From Rallus limicola (Eukaryota > Chordata > Aves > Gruiformes > Rallidae), in contig JAKCOZ010000009.1 in assembly GCA_022605955.1 (NCBI GenBank), positions 124,001-188,000 on the forward strand: a stretch of DNA of 64,000 nucleotides, given 5' to 3'. The position numbers were made by a program, and so were the translations under genes. Below the pieces are notes generated by a model. The model searched no databases. It saw nothing but the letters and a program-made list of their open reading frames with translations, and had not been told where the DNA came from. Position 1 is the stretch's first letter, and each line of letters begins with the position of its first letter. This document shows, in pieces, positions 54,101-59,349 of the stretch.

Positions 54101-56662
54101 TAAGACATCTGATTCTGGGTGTGCTGCCTCACCCGCTATGCTGTACACCACAGGAATCACACTGGTGTCTTCTGGCACAGCCCTAAAGCTCCGTGTCCCA
54201 GCGCTCACCTTGTCATTGTTCCTCAGAGCCAGAGACACTCTGTGGACCTTGTGGGGGACGCAGCTCTTAAATACCACCTCTGATGGGAAAGGCTGAATCA
54301 AGCTCTGGTCCGTGTCCACTGTTGAGAACTGGAGATGAAAGAGAGCAGAGAGAGGTTCAGGGGCTGGGACAAAGATTCACAGATGAGTGCCCCATACTGA
54401 GCAGGCTCAAGCTAAGAAGCTCATTTAGGTGTTTCTCCAGGGTTCCTTCTCTAAAACGCAAGGCAGCGCTGATCTCCAGCAGAACCCTGTGGCTAGTGTG
54501 GTCACACAGCTCCAGAGCACGCCCTGCGAGAGCCACCAGCATGCCCAGAGCAAGGGAAACCTGAGCATTTCCACGAGATGCCACAGGGAAACTATTCTGG
54601 GGTGATCTTTACTCCATGGCCTGTCTGGGCAGTGTCATACTGAGCAGTCCTGCCCAAGGGGCAGCTTTAAGCACCCATCTAAGCAAGTGTTACTCCAGAT
54701 AAAACACATCCATCCCGCTCTGCCCAGGGCGACTTCCCTGGCAAGACCCTGCAGCCTGCAACCCTCACACCCTTCTGAAGGCTTCACGCTCCTCCTGCCA
54801 AGCCCAAGCATTAACAAATCGGCTTCATTAAGCCCTGAGCAGGTACCACAGGGCCTACAGCCTTCAAAGGTTGACTCTGCCACCGCTGAGGGTGTCACAG
54901 CCCTGAGGGTTTGCTGTGACTACACCAAAGCAAGGAAGAAGAAAGCTAGTTTAGAGGGAGGATGGAAAATGGCAAGCTTGTGCCCTTGTGTCCCACCCCA
55001 ACCTTCCCCCAGTACCATCCCTTTGGTGATAGCAACCCAACTCCAGCAGAACTTGGTCAGGGGTTATTGATACTGGCTTAGCACCGATCAGGACTTCAGC
55101 ATCTTCCCAGGGGGAAAAAAGATGGTTTCCCTTTCCCCCAGCAGAAGGAACTTCACCAGCAGCAGCAGTTTGAAAGGACAGCAGGACCTTGTCACTGAGG
55201 GATTCAGAGAAGCTGGAGGCAAGTCTGCCACCAGCACACACCCTCTTCATATGGCACATCAAACGGCAAGGAAAAGGGCAGGAAAAGGTCTACCTGATGA
55301 CAGGAGCTTCCACTCTGGTCTAGAGGCGGGAGAAAATGGGGCCGCCTCATCTCTCGTGTGCTGGTCAGTCTCTGCGCCATGGTCAGAGACTTCTTCTTCC
55401 AGAAGGCAGAGGGACTCCACTGAAACACAAAACACCAACAAGAGCTGCAGGAACACCTCTGTTCAGAAAGGCTTTTCTTCTTCAAGCAACATTTGTCACC
55501 CCAGCCACTAGGATAGTCCTGGAAGTCCCCAAAGCTCCCCGCTGAAATATTTAACATCAGCCAAGGAATGACGTAGAGCGGAACACACGCGCTCTGACCA
55601 AGCGGCTCTGTCCCCTGCGCTTCTCCTTCACCATCTGATGGGACACGTGTGAGGATTTCTGCTCTTCGGGCACTTGTTTCCCCTTTAGCTTTGCAGGATT
55701 CAGGCAGTGACCTTTGAAAGGAGTGGGGAGGAGTCACCAGAACCCCCCTAACTCCATCCTCGCACAATACTCACAACCAACCGGCGTGTGGAGATGGCAC
55801 TGCCGGCTGAATCGGAGGAGAGCAGAAAAGCAGCGCTGTGCCAAGACTGAGGTGGAGCTGGCTGCATCCAAGCTTTAGTTATCTTTTTAATTAGCCCTTC
55901 TTTTCTCTCTGTTCTGGCCTCACAGCCCCCTCCACAGAAGCATGCAGAAATACCTCCTTGACGAGGTTATTCCCAGTAAAGGGAGCCCTGGGCAGCAAAA
56001 GGCACGTTCATGGATGGGAAGGAGGAACTGCCCCAACTCCATGCCTGTCTGCAGGGCTGGATCTGCACTCCACCCAGGATATGAGACAGAACTGGTTTGG
56101 ACCCCATACTAGCTGGGACTGGACACGTCTCTCAAGTCTTCACACAGAGTCTGAGCAGCCCCACCATGTGCCCAGCTGCCGGGAGGGCAGGTATGGTCGG
56201 AGCAGCACCTGCAAGTATGCCTCCGTGACAGAAGATATTGCTGCCCTCACCAAGAGGATGGGTACAAGCACCCCAATGCTTCAGCTACTCCAGTGCACTG
56301 CCCAGGACATCCCGTTAACTGGCTTCCAGCAGCACATTCAGACAAGACTCTCGACTTTCAGCCCACAGTCCATCTCCCACTGCACCCTGATGGCCACCTC
56401 CAAAAGAAGCATAGCAGCTAAGAGACAGGGAGGTGGTGTGTACCTTCACAGTGTGGCTATACAGGAGGGGCAGGCAGAGGAGGGACACGGGGAAGCTTTC
56501 CAGCTTTACCACAGCTCCTGTCTGGCCACAGCAGGTACTTACAGTTACACACTCCTCTGGCTTCTGGCCGATCTTTCCATGAGGAGGCGTTACCACTCTG
56601 CTCTGGAATCCACCAGACCTTCTGGAAAGCACATTGGGTCGATGAACACTGTTGCTAGCCAT
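1..56662 (-). CDS. HYDIN: HYDIN, axonemal central-pair apparatus protein (whole-gene span, 56 coding exons found, 3' end outside window)
   Basis: Known role of the family: a very large structural protein of the C2b projection of the central microtubule pair in motile cilia; loss impairs ciliary bending and causes hydrocephalus in mice. Seen here: 56 minus-strand exon peptides in HYDIN order, with AG acceptors and GT donors. Phase agrees at all junctions except 46870/45027 and 2303/1464. Domains in order: N-terminal segment, repeated ASH/MSP units with signatures such as [10 protein letters not shown] and LHFGDVSFG, a P-loop adenylate-kinase-like domain with Walker A GTPLTGKT, a charged coiled-coil segment, and more ASH units. 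Exons 56662-2303 total about 2,920 codons without internal stops. Human HYDIN is about 5,100 residues over more than 400 kb, so this version is very compact and seems to lack much of its third quarter. The start at 56662 has an in-frame TGA two codons upstream. It could be a diverged HYDIN-like paralog rather than the single ortholog. Confidence 0.95.
427..497 (-). CDS. HYDIN: HYDIN near-C-terminal exon
   Basis: 71 bp. QEVLCRTSP and [16 protein letters not shown] match human REVPCKTPYTELLPITNWLN close to the C-terminus. Acceptor TTTAG at 498-499 (alternatives 3 or 6 nt inward keep the frame), donor GTGAGT, two nt out. Confidence 0.87.
634..787 (-). CDS. HYDIN: HYDIN exon following 1349-1464
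   Basis: 154 bp, in phase with the preceding exon. [17 protein letters not shown] matches human FDVINSGRVQLEFSWVS; the rest is a diverged spacer. Acceptor TCTCAG, donor GTAAAG, ends in phase 0. Confidence 0.88.
1349..1464 (-). CDS. HYDIN: HYDIN exon from a much later part of the protein
   Basis: 116 bp. [13 protein letters not shown] and [13 protein letters not shown] match human ETDPEPAHSVLEE and FKETLVYQTRVFEF, but the stretch between them is about 14 residues shorter. Acceptor TTGGAG, donor GTGAGT. It starts in phase 0, incompatible with the single nucleotide left by 2303-2402. Confidence 0.9.
1690..2132 (-). mobile_element. CR1 LINE fragment
   Basis: On the minus strand it encodes the CR1 reverse-transcriptase C-terminus ([13 protein letters not shown] ... 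[18 protein letters not shown]) and runs into CR1 3' UTR. 5'-truncated near 2132. It fills much of the gap between HYDIN exons 2303-2402 and 1349-1464. Confidence 0.92.
2303..2402 (-). CDS. HYDIN: HYDIN exon 53 (last exon of the continuous series)
   Basis: 100 bp. [20 protein letters not shown] then [10 protein letters not shown]. Acceptor GCTTAG, donor GTCAGT, one nt carried out. The exons that should follow (an ASH unit starting like human GGLDFGIVRV) are not found; the next exon to the left belongs several hundred residues later and does not take this phase. Confidence 0.94.
3126..3324 (-). CDS. HYDIN: HYDIN exon 52
   Basis: 199 bp. [20 protein letters not shown] and [13 protein letters not shown], matching human TSLEHLGDDFTVS and VNIKKAIRLEV. 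Acceptor CTGCAG, donor GTGAGG. Confidence 0.97.
3494..3552 (-). mobile_element. CR1 3'-end remnant
   Basis: Short piece with 'aatcacagcatggtttggattggaa', the complement of a CR1 3' terminus. Confidence 0.6.
3657..3829 (-). CDS. HYDIN: HYDIN exon 51
   Basis: 173 bp. [20 protein letters not shown] and [16 protein letters not shown]. Acceptor GGTTAG, donor GTCAGT, two nt out. Confidence 0.96.
3929..4088 (-). CDS. HYDIN: HYDIN exon 50
   Basis: 160 bp. [20 protein letters not shown] with KLKPNEKQ. Acceptor ACGCAG, donor GTAGGA, phase 0 out. Confidence 0.97.
4795..4914 (-). CDS. HYDIN: HYDIN exon 49
   Basis: 120 bp. [20 protein letters not shown] and CGKSRD, nearly identical to mammalian HYDIN. 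Acceptor CCCCAG, donor GTACGT. Confidence 0.96.
5151..5333 (-). CDS. HYDIN: HYDIN exon 48
   Basis: 183 bp. [40 protein letters not shown] and YPTISQDP, an ASH unit. Acceptor TGCCAG, donor GTAAGG, two nt out. Confidence 0.97.
5503..5693 (-). CDS. HYDIN: HYDIN exon 47 (basic linker)
   Basis: 191 bp, open frame. [20 protein letters not shown] then [13 protein letters not shown]. Low conservation; assigned by position, donor GTGAGC and phase with exon 48. The acceptor (GGGAAG) is the least certain part. Confidence 0.72.
5724..5744. repeat. (GA)n microsatellite
   Basis: An uninterrupted GA run in the intron just upstream of exon 47. Confidence 0.85.
6107..6313 (-). CDS. HYDIN: HYDIN exon 46
   Basis: 69 codons in phase 0. 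[20 protein letters not shown] and [16 protein letters not shown] match the mammalian segment. Acceptor CTTCAG; the donor GTGCTG is weak. Confidence 0.93.
6751..7317 (-). CDS. HYDIN: HYDIN exon 45: long charged exon
   Basis: 189 codons in phase 0, by far the largest exon here. Low-complexity K/E/S/Q start, then [20 protein letters not shown] (human FKTYELTLKDVQNILMYWDR), a K/E-rich helix and [17 protein letters not shown]. Acceptor GCCCAG, donor GTAAAG. It contains an ATG near its start, but phase-0 splicing from exon 44 fits the family. Confidence 0.94.
8028..8181 (-). CDS. HYDIN: HYDIN exon 44: coiled coil
   Basis: 154 bp completing an arginine. [20 protein letters not shown] has heptad-like charge spacing and matches the mammalian coiled coil. 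Acceptor TGAAG, donor GTGGGT. Confidence 0.92.
9057..9195 (-). CDS. HYDIN: HYDIN exon 43: charged helix
   Basis: 139 bp. [20 protein letters not shown] matches human MDEEEYDALTEEEKLTFDRG. Predicted long charged helix. Donor GTATGT, two nt out. Confidence 0.97.
9621..9804 (-). CDS. HYDIN: HYDIN exon 42: Walker B-like strand
   Basis: 184 bp. [20 protein letters not shown] has the hydrophobic-strand-plus-aspartate form of a Walker B, then [20 protein letters not shown]. Donor GTGAGG, one nt out. Confidence 0.96.
10066..10161 (-). CDS. HYDIN: HYDIN exon 41
   Basis: 32 codons in phase 0. [20 protein letters not shown] matches human GLMSCVLPDELLVQILAERIQ. Acceptor GCGCAG, donor GTAGGT. Confidence 0.96.
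10298..10800 (-). mobile_element. CR1 LINE fragment
   Basis: Starts (low side) with the complement of the CR1 3' end and continues into the region encoding [16 protein letters not shown]. Lies in the intron between exons 41 and 40. Confidence 0.92.
11074..11282 (-). CDS. HYDIN: HYDIN exon 40 (basic serine-rich linker)
   Basis: 209 bp with open frame, rich in S, K, R and Q ([19 protein letters not shown]). Diverged insertion inside the nucleotide-binding domain. Acceptor TGGCAG, donor GTAAAG, phase 0 out to exon 41. Confidence 0.8.
12082..12249 (-). CDS. HYDIN: HYDIN exon 39: Walker A completion
   Basis: 168 bp. [20 protein letters not shown] completes Walker A (GTPLTGKT) and gives the following helix and strand of an adenylate-kinase-like fold; then [18 protein letters not shown]. 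Acceptor TCAAG, donor GTAAGG. Confidence 0.96.
12821..12988 (-). CDS. HYDIN: HYDIN exon 38: start of P-loop domain
   Basis: 168 bp. [20 protein letters not shown] then a hydrophobic strand [12 protein letters not shown], the first half of a Walker A motif cut by a phase-1 intron. Acceptor CGGCAG, donor GTATGT. Confidence 0.97.
13143..13280 (+). mobile_element. CR1 3'-end fragment
   Basis: Plus-strand CR1 tail ('ttggatggggccctgggcaa' through 'ccttccaacccaggccattc'). Confidence 0.88.
13539..13715 (-). CDS. HYDIN: HYDIN exon 37 (serine/acid-rich linker)
   Basis: 177 bp with open frame ([18 protein letters not shown] ... [16 protein letters not shown]). Conservation is too low to align, but its place between exons 36 and 38, acceptor CCTCAG, donor GTAATG and matching phases support it. 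Corresponds to the acidic linker before the P-loop domain. Confidence 0.75.
14013..14700 (-). mobile_element. CR1 LINE fragment
   Basis: About 690 bp with 3' end at 14013. About 97% identical by eye over roughly 330 bp to the CR1 at 1.69-2.13 kb, in the same orientation. Confidence 0.92.
14909..15071 (-). CDS. HYDIN: HYDIN exon 36
   Basis: 163 bp. [19 protein letters not shown] then a charged helix [13 protein letters not shown]. Acceptor CCACAG-type, donor GTGAGG, one nt out. Confidence 0.96.
15337..15576 (-). CDS. HYDIN: HYDIN exon 35
   Basis: 80 codons in phase 0. [20 protein letters not shown] and [19 protein letters not shown], among the best conserved parts of HYDIN. Acceptor TTTCAG, donor GTGAGA. 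Confidence 0.98.
16155..16795. mobile_element. Probable solo LTR (endogenous retrovirus-like)
   Basis: An AT-richer block unlike the flanking introns. Its right part ('gtgcccagtgctgcgatgaa', 'gatccctgcttcaccggcac', 'gagttctgatcccggctttt') has the look of avian ERV LTR ends. No gag, pol or env coding remains were seen. Boundaries and family are not certain. Confidence 0.4.
17155..17304 (-). CDS. HYDIN: HYDIN exon 34
   Basis: 50 codons in phase 0. [38 protein letters not shown]. Acceptor GCCCAG, donor GTGAGA. Confidence 0.96.
17687..17878 (-). CDS. HYDIN: HYDIN exon 33
   Basis: 64 codons in phase 0. [20 protein letters not shown] and [18 protein letters not shown], matching human ATIQCGQCLVETIQLSNHLQ. 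Acceptor CTCTAG, donor GTGAGG. Confidence 0.96.
17995..18122 (-). CDS. HYDIN: HYDIN exon 32
   Basis: 128 bp completing a glycine. [20 protein letters not shown] and [14 protein letters not shown]. Acceptor ATTCAG, donor GTAGTG, phase 0 out. Confidence 0.97.
18921..19057 (-). CDS. HYDIN: HYDIN exon 31
   Basis: 137 bp. [20 protein letters not shown] is a textbook ASH signature, followed by [18 protein letters not shown]. Acceptor TTCCAG, donor GTAACC, one nt out. Confidence 0.97.
19455..19567 (-). CDS. HYDIN: HYDIN exon 30
   Basis: 113 bp. [19 protein letters not shown] and RARRRLLK, a helical linker matching human LQMEVERLIVQSYVLEHQK. Donor GTTAGT, two nt carried into the AAA lysine codon shared with exon 31. 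Confidence 0.94.
19650..19815 (+). mobile_element. CR1 3'-end fragment
   Basis: 'acacaggttgctcagagagg' and 'tggaggccccatccctgaag' are standard CR1 tail sequence, plus strand. Confidence 0.8.
20243..20376 (-). CDS. HYDIN: HYDIN exon 29
   Basis: 134 bp completing a glycine. [18 protein letters not shown] then a diverged acidic spacer ending MDDSGSV. Acceptor CTTCAG, donor GTGAGA, phase 0 out. Confidence 0.87.
20836..21013 (-). CDS. HYDIN: HYDIN exon 28
   Basis: 178 bp. [37 protein letters not shown] close an ASH unit. Acceptor CTCCAG, donor GTGAGC, one nt carried out. Confidence 0.97.
22275..22412 (-). CDS. HYDIN: HYDIN exon 27
   Basis: 46 codons in phase 0. [19 protein letters not shown] and [12 protein letters not shown]. 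Acceptor CTCCAG, donor GTGAGT. Confidence 0.95.
22640..22787 (+). mobile_element. CR1 3'-end fragment
   Basis: 'gaggctctgagcaacctgac' through 'aaggtcccttccaacccaaa' and an ATGATTTTATGAT terminus, plus strand. Confidence 0.88.
23368..23577 (-). CDS. HYDIN: HYDIN exon 26
   Basis: 70 codons in phase 0. [40 protein letters not shown] and [13 protein letters not shown], nearly identical to mammals. Acceptor CTCCAG, donor GTACCA. Confidence 0.97.
23928..24044 (-). CDS. HYDIN: HYDIN exon 25 (linker end)
   Basis: 39 codons in phase 0, ending [18 protein letters not shown], which leads into [13 protein letters not shown] as human [17 protein letters not shown] does. Acceptor TTCCAG, donor GTGAGT. 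Confidence 0.88.
25088..25268 (+). mobile_element. CR1 3'-end fragment
   Basis: 'ctggcacaggctgccccgag' and 'aggttggatggggctttggg', plus strand. Confidence 0.88.
25423..25615 (-). CDS. HYDIN: HYDIN exon 24 (low-complexity linker)
   Basis: 193 bp completing an arginine, then a linker rich in A, P and E ([17 protein letters not shown] ... DADDTLETE). Poorly conserved in sequence; placed by open frame, phase on both sides, acceptor TTCCAG and donor GTAGAT. Confidence 0.8.
27632..27945 (-). CDS. HYDIN: HYDIN exon 23
   Basis: 314 bp, one of the longest exons here. [19 protein letters not shown] then the ASH signature [20 protein letters not shown] and [11 protein letters not shown]. Acceptor TTGCAG, donor GTAGGT, two nt carried out. 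Confidence 0.97.
28664..28801 (-). CDS. HYDIN: HYDIN exon 22
   Basis: 46 codons in phase 0. [20 protein letters not shown] matches human YQPLAIKNISTLPVNLLL. Acceptor CTTTAG, donor GTGAGC. Confidence 0.93.
28836..28963 (+). mobile_element. CR1 3'-end fragment
   Basis: 'ttggactcgatgatctcaaa' and 'ttccagccctgggattctgt' are a CR1 3' terminus, plus strand. Confidence 0.85.
29685..29828 (-). CDS. HYDIN: HYDIN exon 21
   Basis: 48 codons in phase 0. [15 protein letters not shown] and [18 protein letters not shown]. Acceptor CCACAG, donor GTAGGT. Confidence 0.96.
30877..31129 (-). CDS. HYDIN: HYDIN exon 20
   Basis: 253 bp. [17 protein letters not shown], a basic spacer rich in K, S and P, then [14 protein letters not shown]. 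Acceptor TTCTAG, donor GTGAGG, ends in phase 0. Confidence 0.95.
32626..32864 (-). CDS. HYDIN: HYDIN exon 19
   Basis: 239 bp. [20 protein letters not shown] and [19 protein letters not shown] match the conserved mammalian stretch. Acceptor TTCCAG, donor GTAAGT, two nt carried out. Confidence 0.97.
33379..33531 (-). CDS. HYDIN: HYDIN exon 18
   Basis: 51 codons in phase 0. [20 protein letters not shown] leads into an ASH signature and [13 protein letters not shown]. Acceptor GAGCAG, donor GTAAGT. Confidence 0.94.
33668..34030 (-). mobile_element. CR1 LINE fragment
   Basis: Begins 'gaatcacagaatggcatggg', complement of a CR1 3' end, and extends about 360 bp in the intron between exons 18 and 17. 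Confidence 0.93.
34659..34823 (-). CDS. HYDIN: HYDIN exon 17
   Basis: 55 codons in phase 0. [20 protein letters not shown] matches human SSPTPSGVISPSSTIHIPLV. Acceptor TTGCAG, donor GTGAGT. Confidence 0.95.
35224..35359 (-). CDS. HYDIN: HYDIN exon 16
   Basis: 136 bp completing an arginine. [20 protein letters not shown] then [10 protein letters not shown], an ASH unit start. The donor is the weak GTTTGG, supported by phase and by homology continuing in exon 17. Confidence 0.93.
36435..36535 (-). CDS. HYDIN: HYDIN exon 15
   Basis: 101 bp. [20 protein letters not shown] is almost identical to the mammalian segment. Acceptor CACCAG, donor GTATCG, two nt carried out. Confidence 0.96.
37342..37577 (-). 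CDS. HYDIN: HYDIN exon 14
   Basis: 236 bp. [17 protein letters not shown] and [19 protein letters not shown] complete the ASH unit begun in exon 13. The donor is the unusual GTGTGG; it ends in phase 0. Confidence 0.94.
39346..39413 (-). CDS. HYDIN: HYDIN exon 13 (68 bp)
   Basis: [20 protein letters not shown] is the start of an ASH unit with its LHFGDVSFG signature. Acceptor TCACAG, donor GTGAGT; phases agree with both neighbours. Confidence 0.96.
40027..40250 (-). CDS. HYDIN: HYDIN exon 12
   Basis: 224 bp. [35 protein letters not shown] and [14 protein letters not shown] closely match mammalian HYDIN. Acceptor CTGCAG, donor GTGAGT, two nt carried out. Confidence 0.97.
41250..41368 (-). CDS. 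HYDIN: HYDIN exon 11
   Basis: 119 bp completing a glycine codon. [13 protein letters not shown] then [20 protein letters not shown], the boundary between two ASH units. Donor GTGAGC, ends in phase 0. Confidence 0.94.
41557..42070 (-). mobile_element. CR1 LINE fragment
   Basis: Complement of the CR1 3' end ('aatcacagaatcattaaggc') through the region encoding [12 protein letters not shown] and a conserved [13 protein letters not shown] stretch. Confidence 0.93.
42236..42335 (-). CDS. HYDIN: HYDIN exon 10
   Basis: 100 bp, phase 0 in, 1 nt out. [11 protein letters not shown] and [13 protein letters not shown] are strands closing an ASH unit. Acceptor TTTTAG, donor GTACAG. Confidence 0.94.
42629..43335 (-). 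mobile_element. CR1 LINE fragment with readable RT C-terminus
   Basis: About 700 bp; encodes [33 protein letters not shown] and [18 protein letters not shown], the CR1 ORF2 C-terminal region, with no intact upstream ORF. Confidence 0.94.
43610..43693. repeat. 28-bp minisatellite, 3 copies
   Basis: Units start at 43610, 43638 and 43666 (core 'ggctacgggggcccatcacc'), with a fourth truncated start at 43694. The second and third units match exactly; the first is diverged. Confidence 0.9.
44965..45027 (-). CDS. HYDIN: HYDIN exon 9 (63 bp)
   Basis: 21 codons in phase 0: [21 protein letters not shown] matches human VQGDSKLFFNNVFTVEP up to a spacer. Acceptor GACCAG, donor GTAAGC. Joins exon 10 cleanly, but a short exon between 8 and 9 seems missing or too diverged to see. 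Confidence 0.78.
45028..46869. other. Intron 8-9 region with no assigned exon
   Basis: The phases of exons 8 and 9 call for an exon here encoding the acidic linker of HYDIN (human DETDEFFEEE region). No stretch with suitable splice sites and phase was found. No repeat was recognised either. Confidence 0.5.
46870..47071 (-). CDS. HYDIN: HYDIN exon 8 (3' boundary uncertain)
   Basis: 202 bp. [20 protein letters not shown] and [18 protein letters not shown] continue the ASH array, then a charged EEKDQRKRR tail. The only suitable donor nearby is the weak GTTCGT (an alternative 18 bp on is GTACCC). Both leave two nucleotides, which does not match the phase-0 start of the next exon found. Confidence 0.88.
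48611..48735 (-). CDS. HYDIN: HYDIN exon 7
   Basis: 125 bp. One nucleotide completes the serine of TQSPFSVD; then [20 protein letters not shown] and a YDTG end. Donor GTGAGT, one nt carried to exon 8. Confidence 0.96.
49705..49904 (-). CDS. HYDIN: HYDIN exon 6
   Basis: 200 bp, phase 0 in and 2 nt carried out. [19 protein letters not shown] is followed by [16 protein letters not shown], an ASH linker and core strand almost identical to mammalian HYDIN. Donor GTAAGG. Confidence 0.96.
50343..50520 (-). mobile_element. CR1 3'-end fragment
   Basis: 'atcacagaatcacacggttg' and 'agatcatccagtccaactct', complement of a CR1 3' end. Confidence 0.9.
50826..51175 (-). mobile_element. CR1 fragment, diverged subfamily
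   Basis: 'ggttttggttggaagggccc' then 'gccccatccaacccagcctt' and onward; a separate, more GC-rich CR1 piece close to the previous one. Confidence 0.8.
52544..52678 (-). CDS. HYDIN: HYDIN exon 5
   Basis: 45 codons in phase 0. [20 protein letters not shown] and [19 protein letters not shown] are beta-strand segments of the first ASH unit. Acceptor CCACAG, donor GTGAGA. Confidence 0.96.
52679..54208. other. Intron between exons 5 and 4
   Basis: Unique-looking sequence with no exon recognised. A 116-codon plus-strand open frame (52949-53299) overlaps no known family and has no splice or promoter support. Confidence 0.6.
54209..54328 (-). CDS. HYDIN: HYDIN exon 4
   Basis: 40 codons in phase 0. 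[16 protein letters not shown] followed by LALRNNDK opens the first ASH-type unit. Acceptor CTCCAG, donor GTGAGC. Confidence 0.95.
55294..55419 (-). CDS. HYDIN: HYDIN exon 3
   Basis: 42 codons, phase 0 at both ends. The landmark [17 protein letters not shown] matches the conserved segment near the HYDIN N-terminus (human SLTTEQRLASTREL). Acceptor TTTCAG, donor GTAGAC. Confidence 0.93.
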
Positions 56663-56674
56663 GCTTCAGCTAAT
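56543..56674 (-). CDS. HYDIN: HYDIN exon 2: first coding exon with start codon
   Basis: The coding part is 56662-56543, 40 codons beginning [12 protein letters not shown] and ending KPEECVT. The ATG has A at -3 and G at +4, and an in-frame TGA (complement at 56666-56668) lies two codons upstream, which fixes the start. A polypyrimidine acceptor (CTCCTTCCAG) precedes 56674 and the donor is GTAAGT, so a noncoding first exon must lie upstream. It joins exon 3 in phase 0. The N-terminus is weakly conserved; its placement rests on the junction with exon 3. Confidence 0.8.
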
Positions 56675-57312
56675 CTGGAAGGAGCAACGATGGCACTTTG
56701 AAAATCCAGGAAGAGCAGCTGACCCCACGCGTCTTTGAGCCCGACCTTATCACCTGGTCACGGTTATTACACCAACCTCCAGCCCAGGGACCGCAGCTGC
56801 CCCGAGCATGAACAGGATCAGACCAGACCCCTTCCCGCTTCGTCAACCCAACGCCCGCCCGCCGTGCCAACAGCTTTGCCGTGGCTCTAACTAACAGAGC
56901 ACGGAGTTCAGCGCTCTGATGAACTACTAGAGTTTCTCAAGGCTCATTCGGTTGGTTTCAGCTACAGAAATGATCCAGCACATAGGACTCCTGCCAGGCA
57001 TGAAGTTACCACAGCGCCCAAGAGCATTTTGCCTTGGAGAACGAGGGCCCTCATTTCCACTTATTAACACCCAAACTCCAGGCTCCCTACAGGCATTGGA
57101 GGCTGGCACAGCAGAAAGAAAAGCATGAAGCCATGAAAGGAACATCAGCAATGAGCTCAAACATAAACACCACGTATGTGCAAGCAGGGCTGCTAAAGAT
57201 TTGATCCTAAGAGCAGTTCTACTCCAGCACCCCTACCCTACAAGGACTTGCCAGCCTTACAACCAGCTCTCCATCTGCAGCACACACATCAGTGTGCCAT
57301 GGTTGTGCCGTG
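56675..57312. other. Intron 1 between tandem array and first coding exon
   Basis: Moderate GC; no coding or repeat feature recognised. It is the unique left flank of the 1,510-bp array. Confidence 0.6.
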
Positions 57313-57839
57313 ACACAAGCATTTGCTCCTCTACCCTTTAACCGCACTCCCAAGCAGGAACACATGGCACCACCAGCATCCCCAAAAGCCACCCTCTCTC
57401 CCTTTCTCAACCACACCCTGGCTTCTATGGCATCCATTCACACTGCACAGCTACGCTATGGCCACATCCTGACCACTGCTGTCACCCACAGAGCTCTGGT
57501 ATCAGCCACATCACCCAAAATGCTCCCGCAAACCCCAATCCCAGTCAAACTCTTCTAATCTCAACCTTCAAAACCTTCTCAACAAGAGTTCCGCGCATCC
57601 CTGCCCACTTCTCACAAAGAGGTTTGAAGCTCTGGCAAAACAAACAGCAGTGGAATTTTAAAGAGGCCAAACGGGAGGCAGCAAACAGCCAACAGCAGGA
57701 GCATCACCCCCAGCAGGAGGGCAGGACCAGCAGCCTCCAACCCCTCCAAACCTGCCCCAGGGCCTGGATGCGGACACAGCTGCATCCCATGGAGGGGCAG
57801 ACCCTGGGCTGGGAAGTCTGCTCTGATGGGGAGCAGAGC

Positions 57840-58500
57840 CGGGCAGATGCGGGGGGCGGGGGCGGCGCAGCCGAGGCGGGGCAGGTGGAGGGGGCAGGCC
57901 CCGACACAAAATGCTGCAACCTCCGGGCTCCTCTAGCCCGGCATGACAGCCCCCATGCTCCTCAGGCAGCCTCCCCCCCGAAATCCCGCCCAAACAGAGC
58001 GCCTCCTTGCAGGGAAGCCTGCCCGGCAGGACCCAGCTCAGCCCCGCCCCGGGCACGCCGTGCCAGTCACCCCAACCGCTCCACCCCCCAGCCCCGGCGC
58101 TCCGCCCGACCCCGCCCCCGCCCCTCCCCAGCCCGCACCTCCGGAACCCAGCCCGGGGGGACGGGGCGCAGCCGCCGCCCCAAATCGCGGCTTTGGGCAC
58201 CGGCATCTCCCCCCTCCCGCTCCCGGGGACCCATGCGGACACTCACACGCCGGAGCGCGGCCACCAGCCGGGCTGCTGCCGTTGGCAATGAAGCGAGGGA
58301 CGCAAACGCTCCCCTGGCAACGGCGGGACGCGGGCAAGGCCCGGGCGGCACCGCCCAGCCAGCCCCGCCTGCGGGCCCGGGAGAGCACCGGGCAGAGCTG
58401 ACCCAGCGCCTCGCCTCGGCGGGCAGTTACGACCCGCTTACTCCTGCCCCGGGACCAGGGAAACCGGCGGCACGGGGCTGGGGGAGATGCTTTGGGCCAG
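57840..58500 (-). promoter_or_regulatory. HYDIN: CpG-island promoter and noncoding exon 1, copy 1
   Basis: Strongly GC- and CpG-rich, with clustered GC boxes (ccccgcccc) around 58022 and 58108-58130. On the minus strand a GTGAGT donor (ACTCAC at 58241-58246) ends a noncoding exon at 58247. That exon can splice to the acceptor before 56674. This copy is nearest the coding region. Confidence 0.65.
58275..58321. promoter_or_regulatory. RFX X-box-like sites (copy 1; repeated at +1510, +3020, +4530)
   Basis: GCTGCC-GTT-GGCAAT at 58275-58289 fits the RFX X-box pattern (GTNRCC, 0-3 nt, RGYAAC) with one mismatch in each half. A perfect right half-site GGCAAC lies at 58316-58321. RFX factors drive ciliary genes, so a site beside HYDIN exon 1 makes sense. 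Identical sites occur near 59785, 61295 and 62805. Motif match only. Confidence 0.45.
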
Positions 58501-59349
58501 GGGCTCGGCTGGCACAGTAAGCGTGCGCTGCAGCGGCCCCTGCCCGCGCTCCCAGCTGACGTGGGTTCAGCCGCAGCACAGCAGCAGTTGGAGGAACACA
58601 GGGCCCGACCCATTCTGTTATGGCTCCTCTCGAGAACTGAGCCAAAGCTCACGGAACTCACAGGCAGACACAGGCTACCAGGCTGTTTCCTCAAGGCAGT
58701 ATCTTACCCTAGCCCAGAGCAAATGCTTCAACCACAGCAGCCTGCAGCTAGAGCATGAAACCAACAATTCCACGCGGCCCAGGGGCTTCAGGCACGTGAA
58801 CAGCAGCCAGGGCTCTGCTGCCACACAAGCATTTGCTCCTCTACCCTTTAACCGCACTCCCAAGCAGGAACACGTGGCACCACCAGCATCCCCAAAAGCC
58901 ACCCTCTCTCCCTTTCTCAACCACACCCTGGCTTCTATGGCATCCATTCACGCTGCACAGCTACGCTATGGCCACATCCTGACCACTGCTGTCACCCACA
59001 GAGCTCTGGTATCAGCCACATCACCCAAAATGCTCCCGCAAACCCCAATCCCAGTCAAACTCTTCTAATCTCAACCTTCAAAACCTTCTCAACAAGAGTT
59101 CCGCGCATCCCTGCCCACTTCTCACAAAGAGGTTTGAAGCTCTGGCAAAACAAACAGCAGTGGAATTTTAAAGAGGCCAAACGGGAGGCAGCAAACAGCC
59201 AACAGCAGGAGCATCACCCCCAGCAGGAGGGCAGGACCAGCAGCCTCCAACCCCTCCAAACCTGCCCCAGGGCCTGGATGCGGACACAGCTGCATCCCAT
59301 GGAGGGGCAGACCCTGGGCTGGGAAGTCTGCTCTGATGGGGAGCAGAGC

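Noticed and set aside
57624..58520. 298-codon plus-strand open frame, repeated in all units (and a 377-codon version at the last)
   Set aside because: It is open only because the CpG island is stop-poor. Composition is P/A/R-rich, it is present only through the tandem repeat, and no family is recognisable.
58038..58694. 218-codon minus-strand open frame in the same repeat
   Set aside because: Crosses the predicted GTGAGT donor of exon 1 and shows no homology; a CpG-island artefact.
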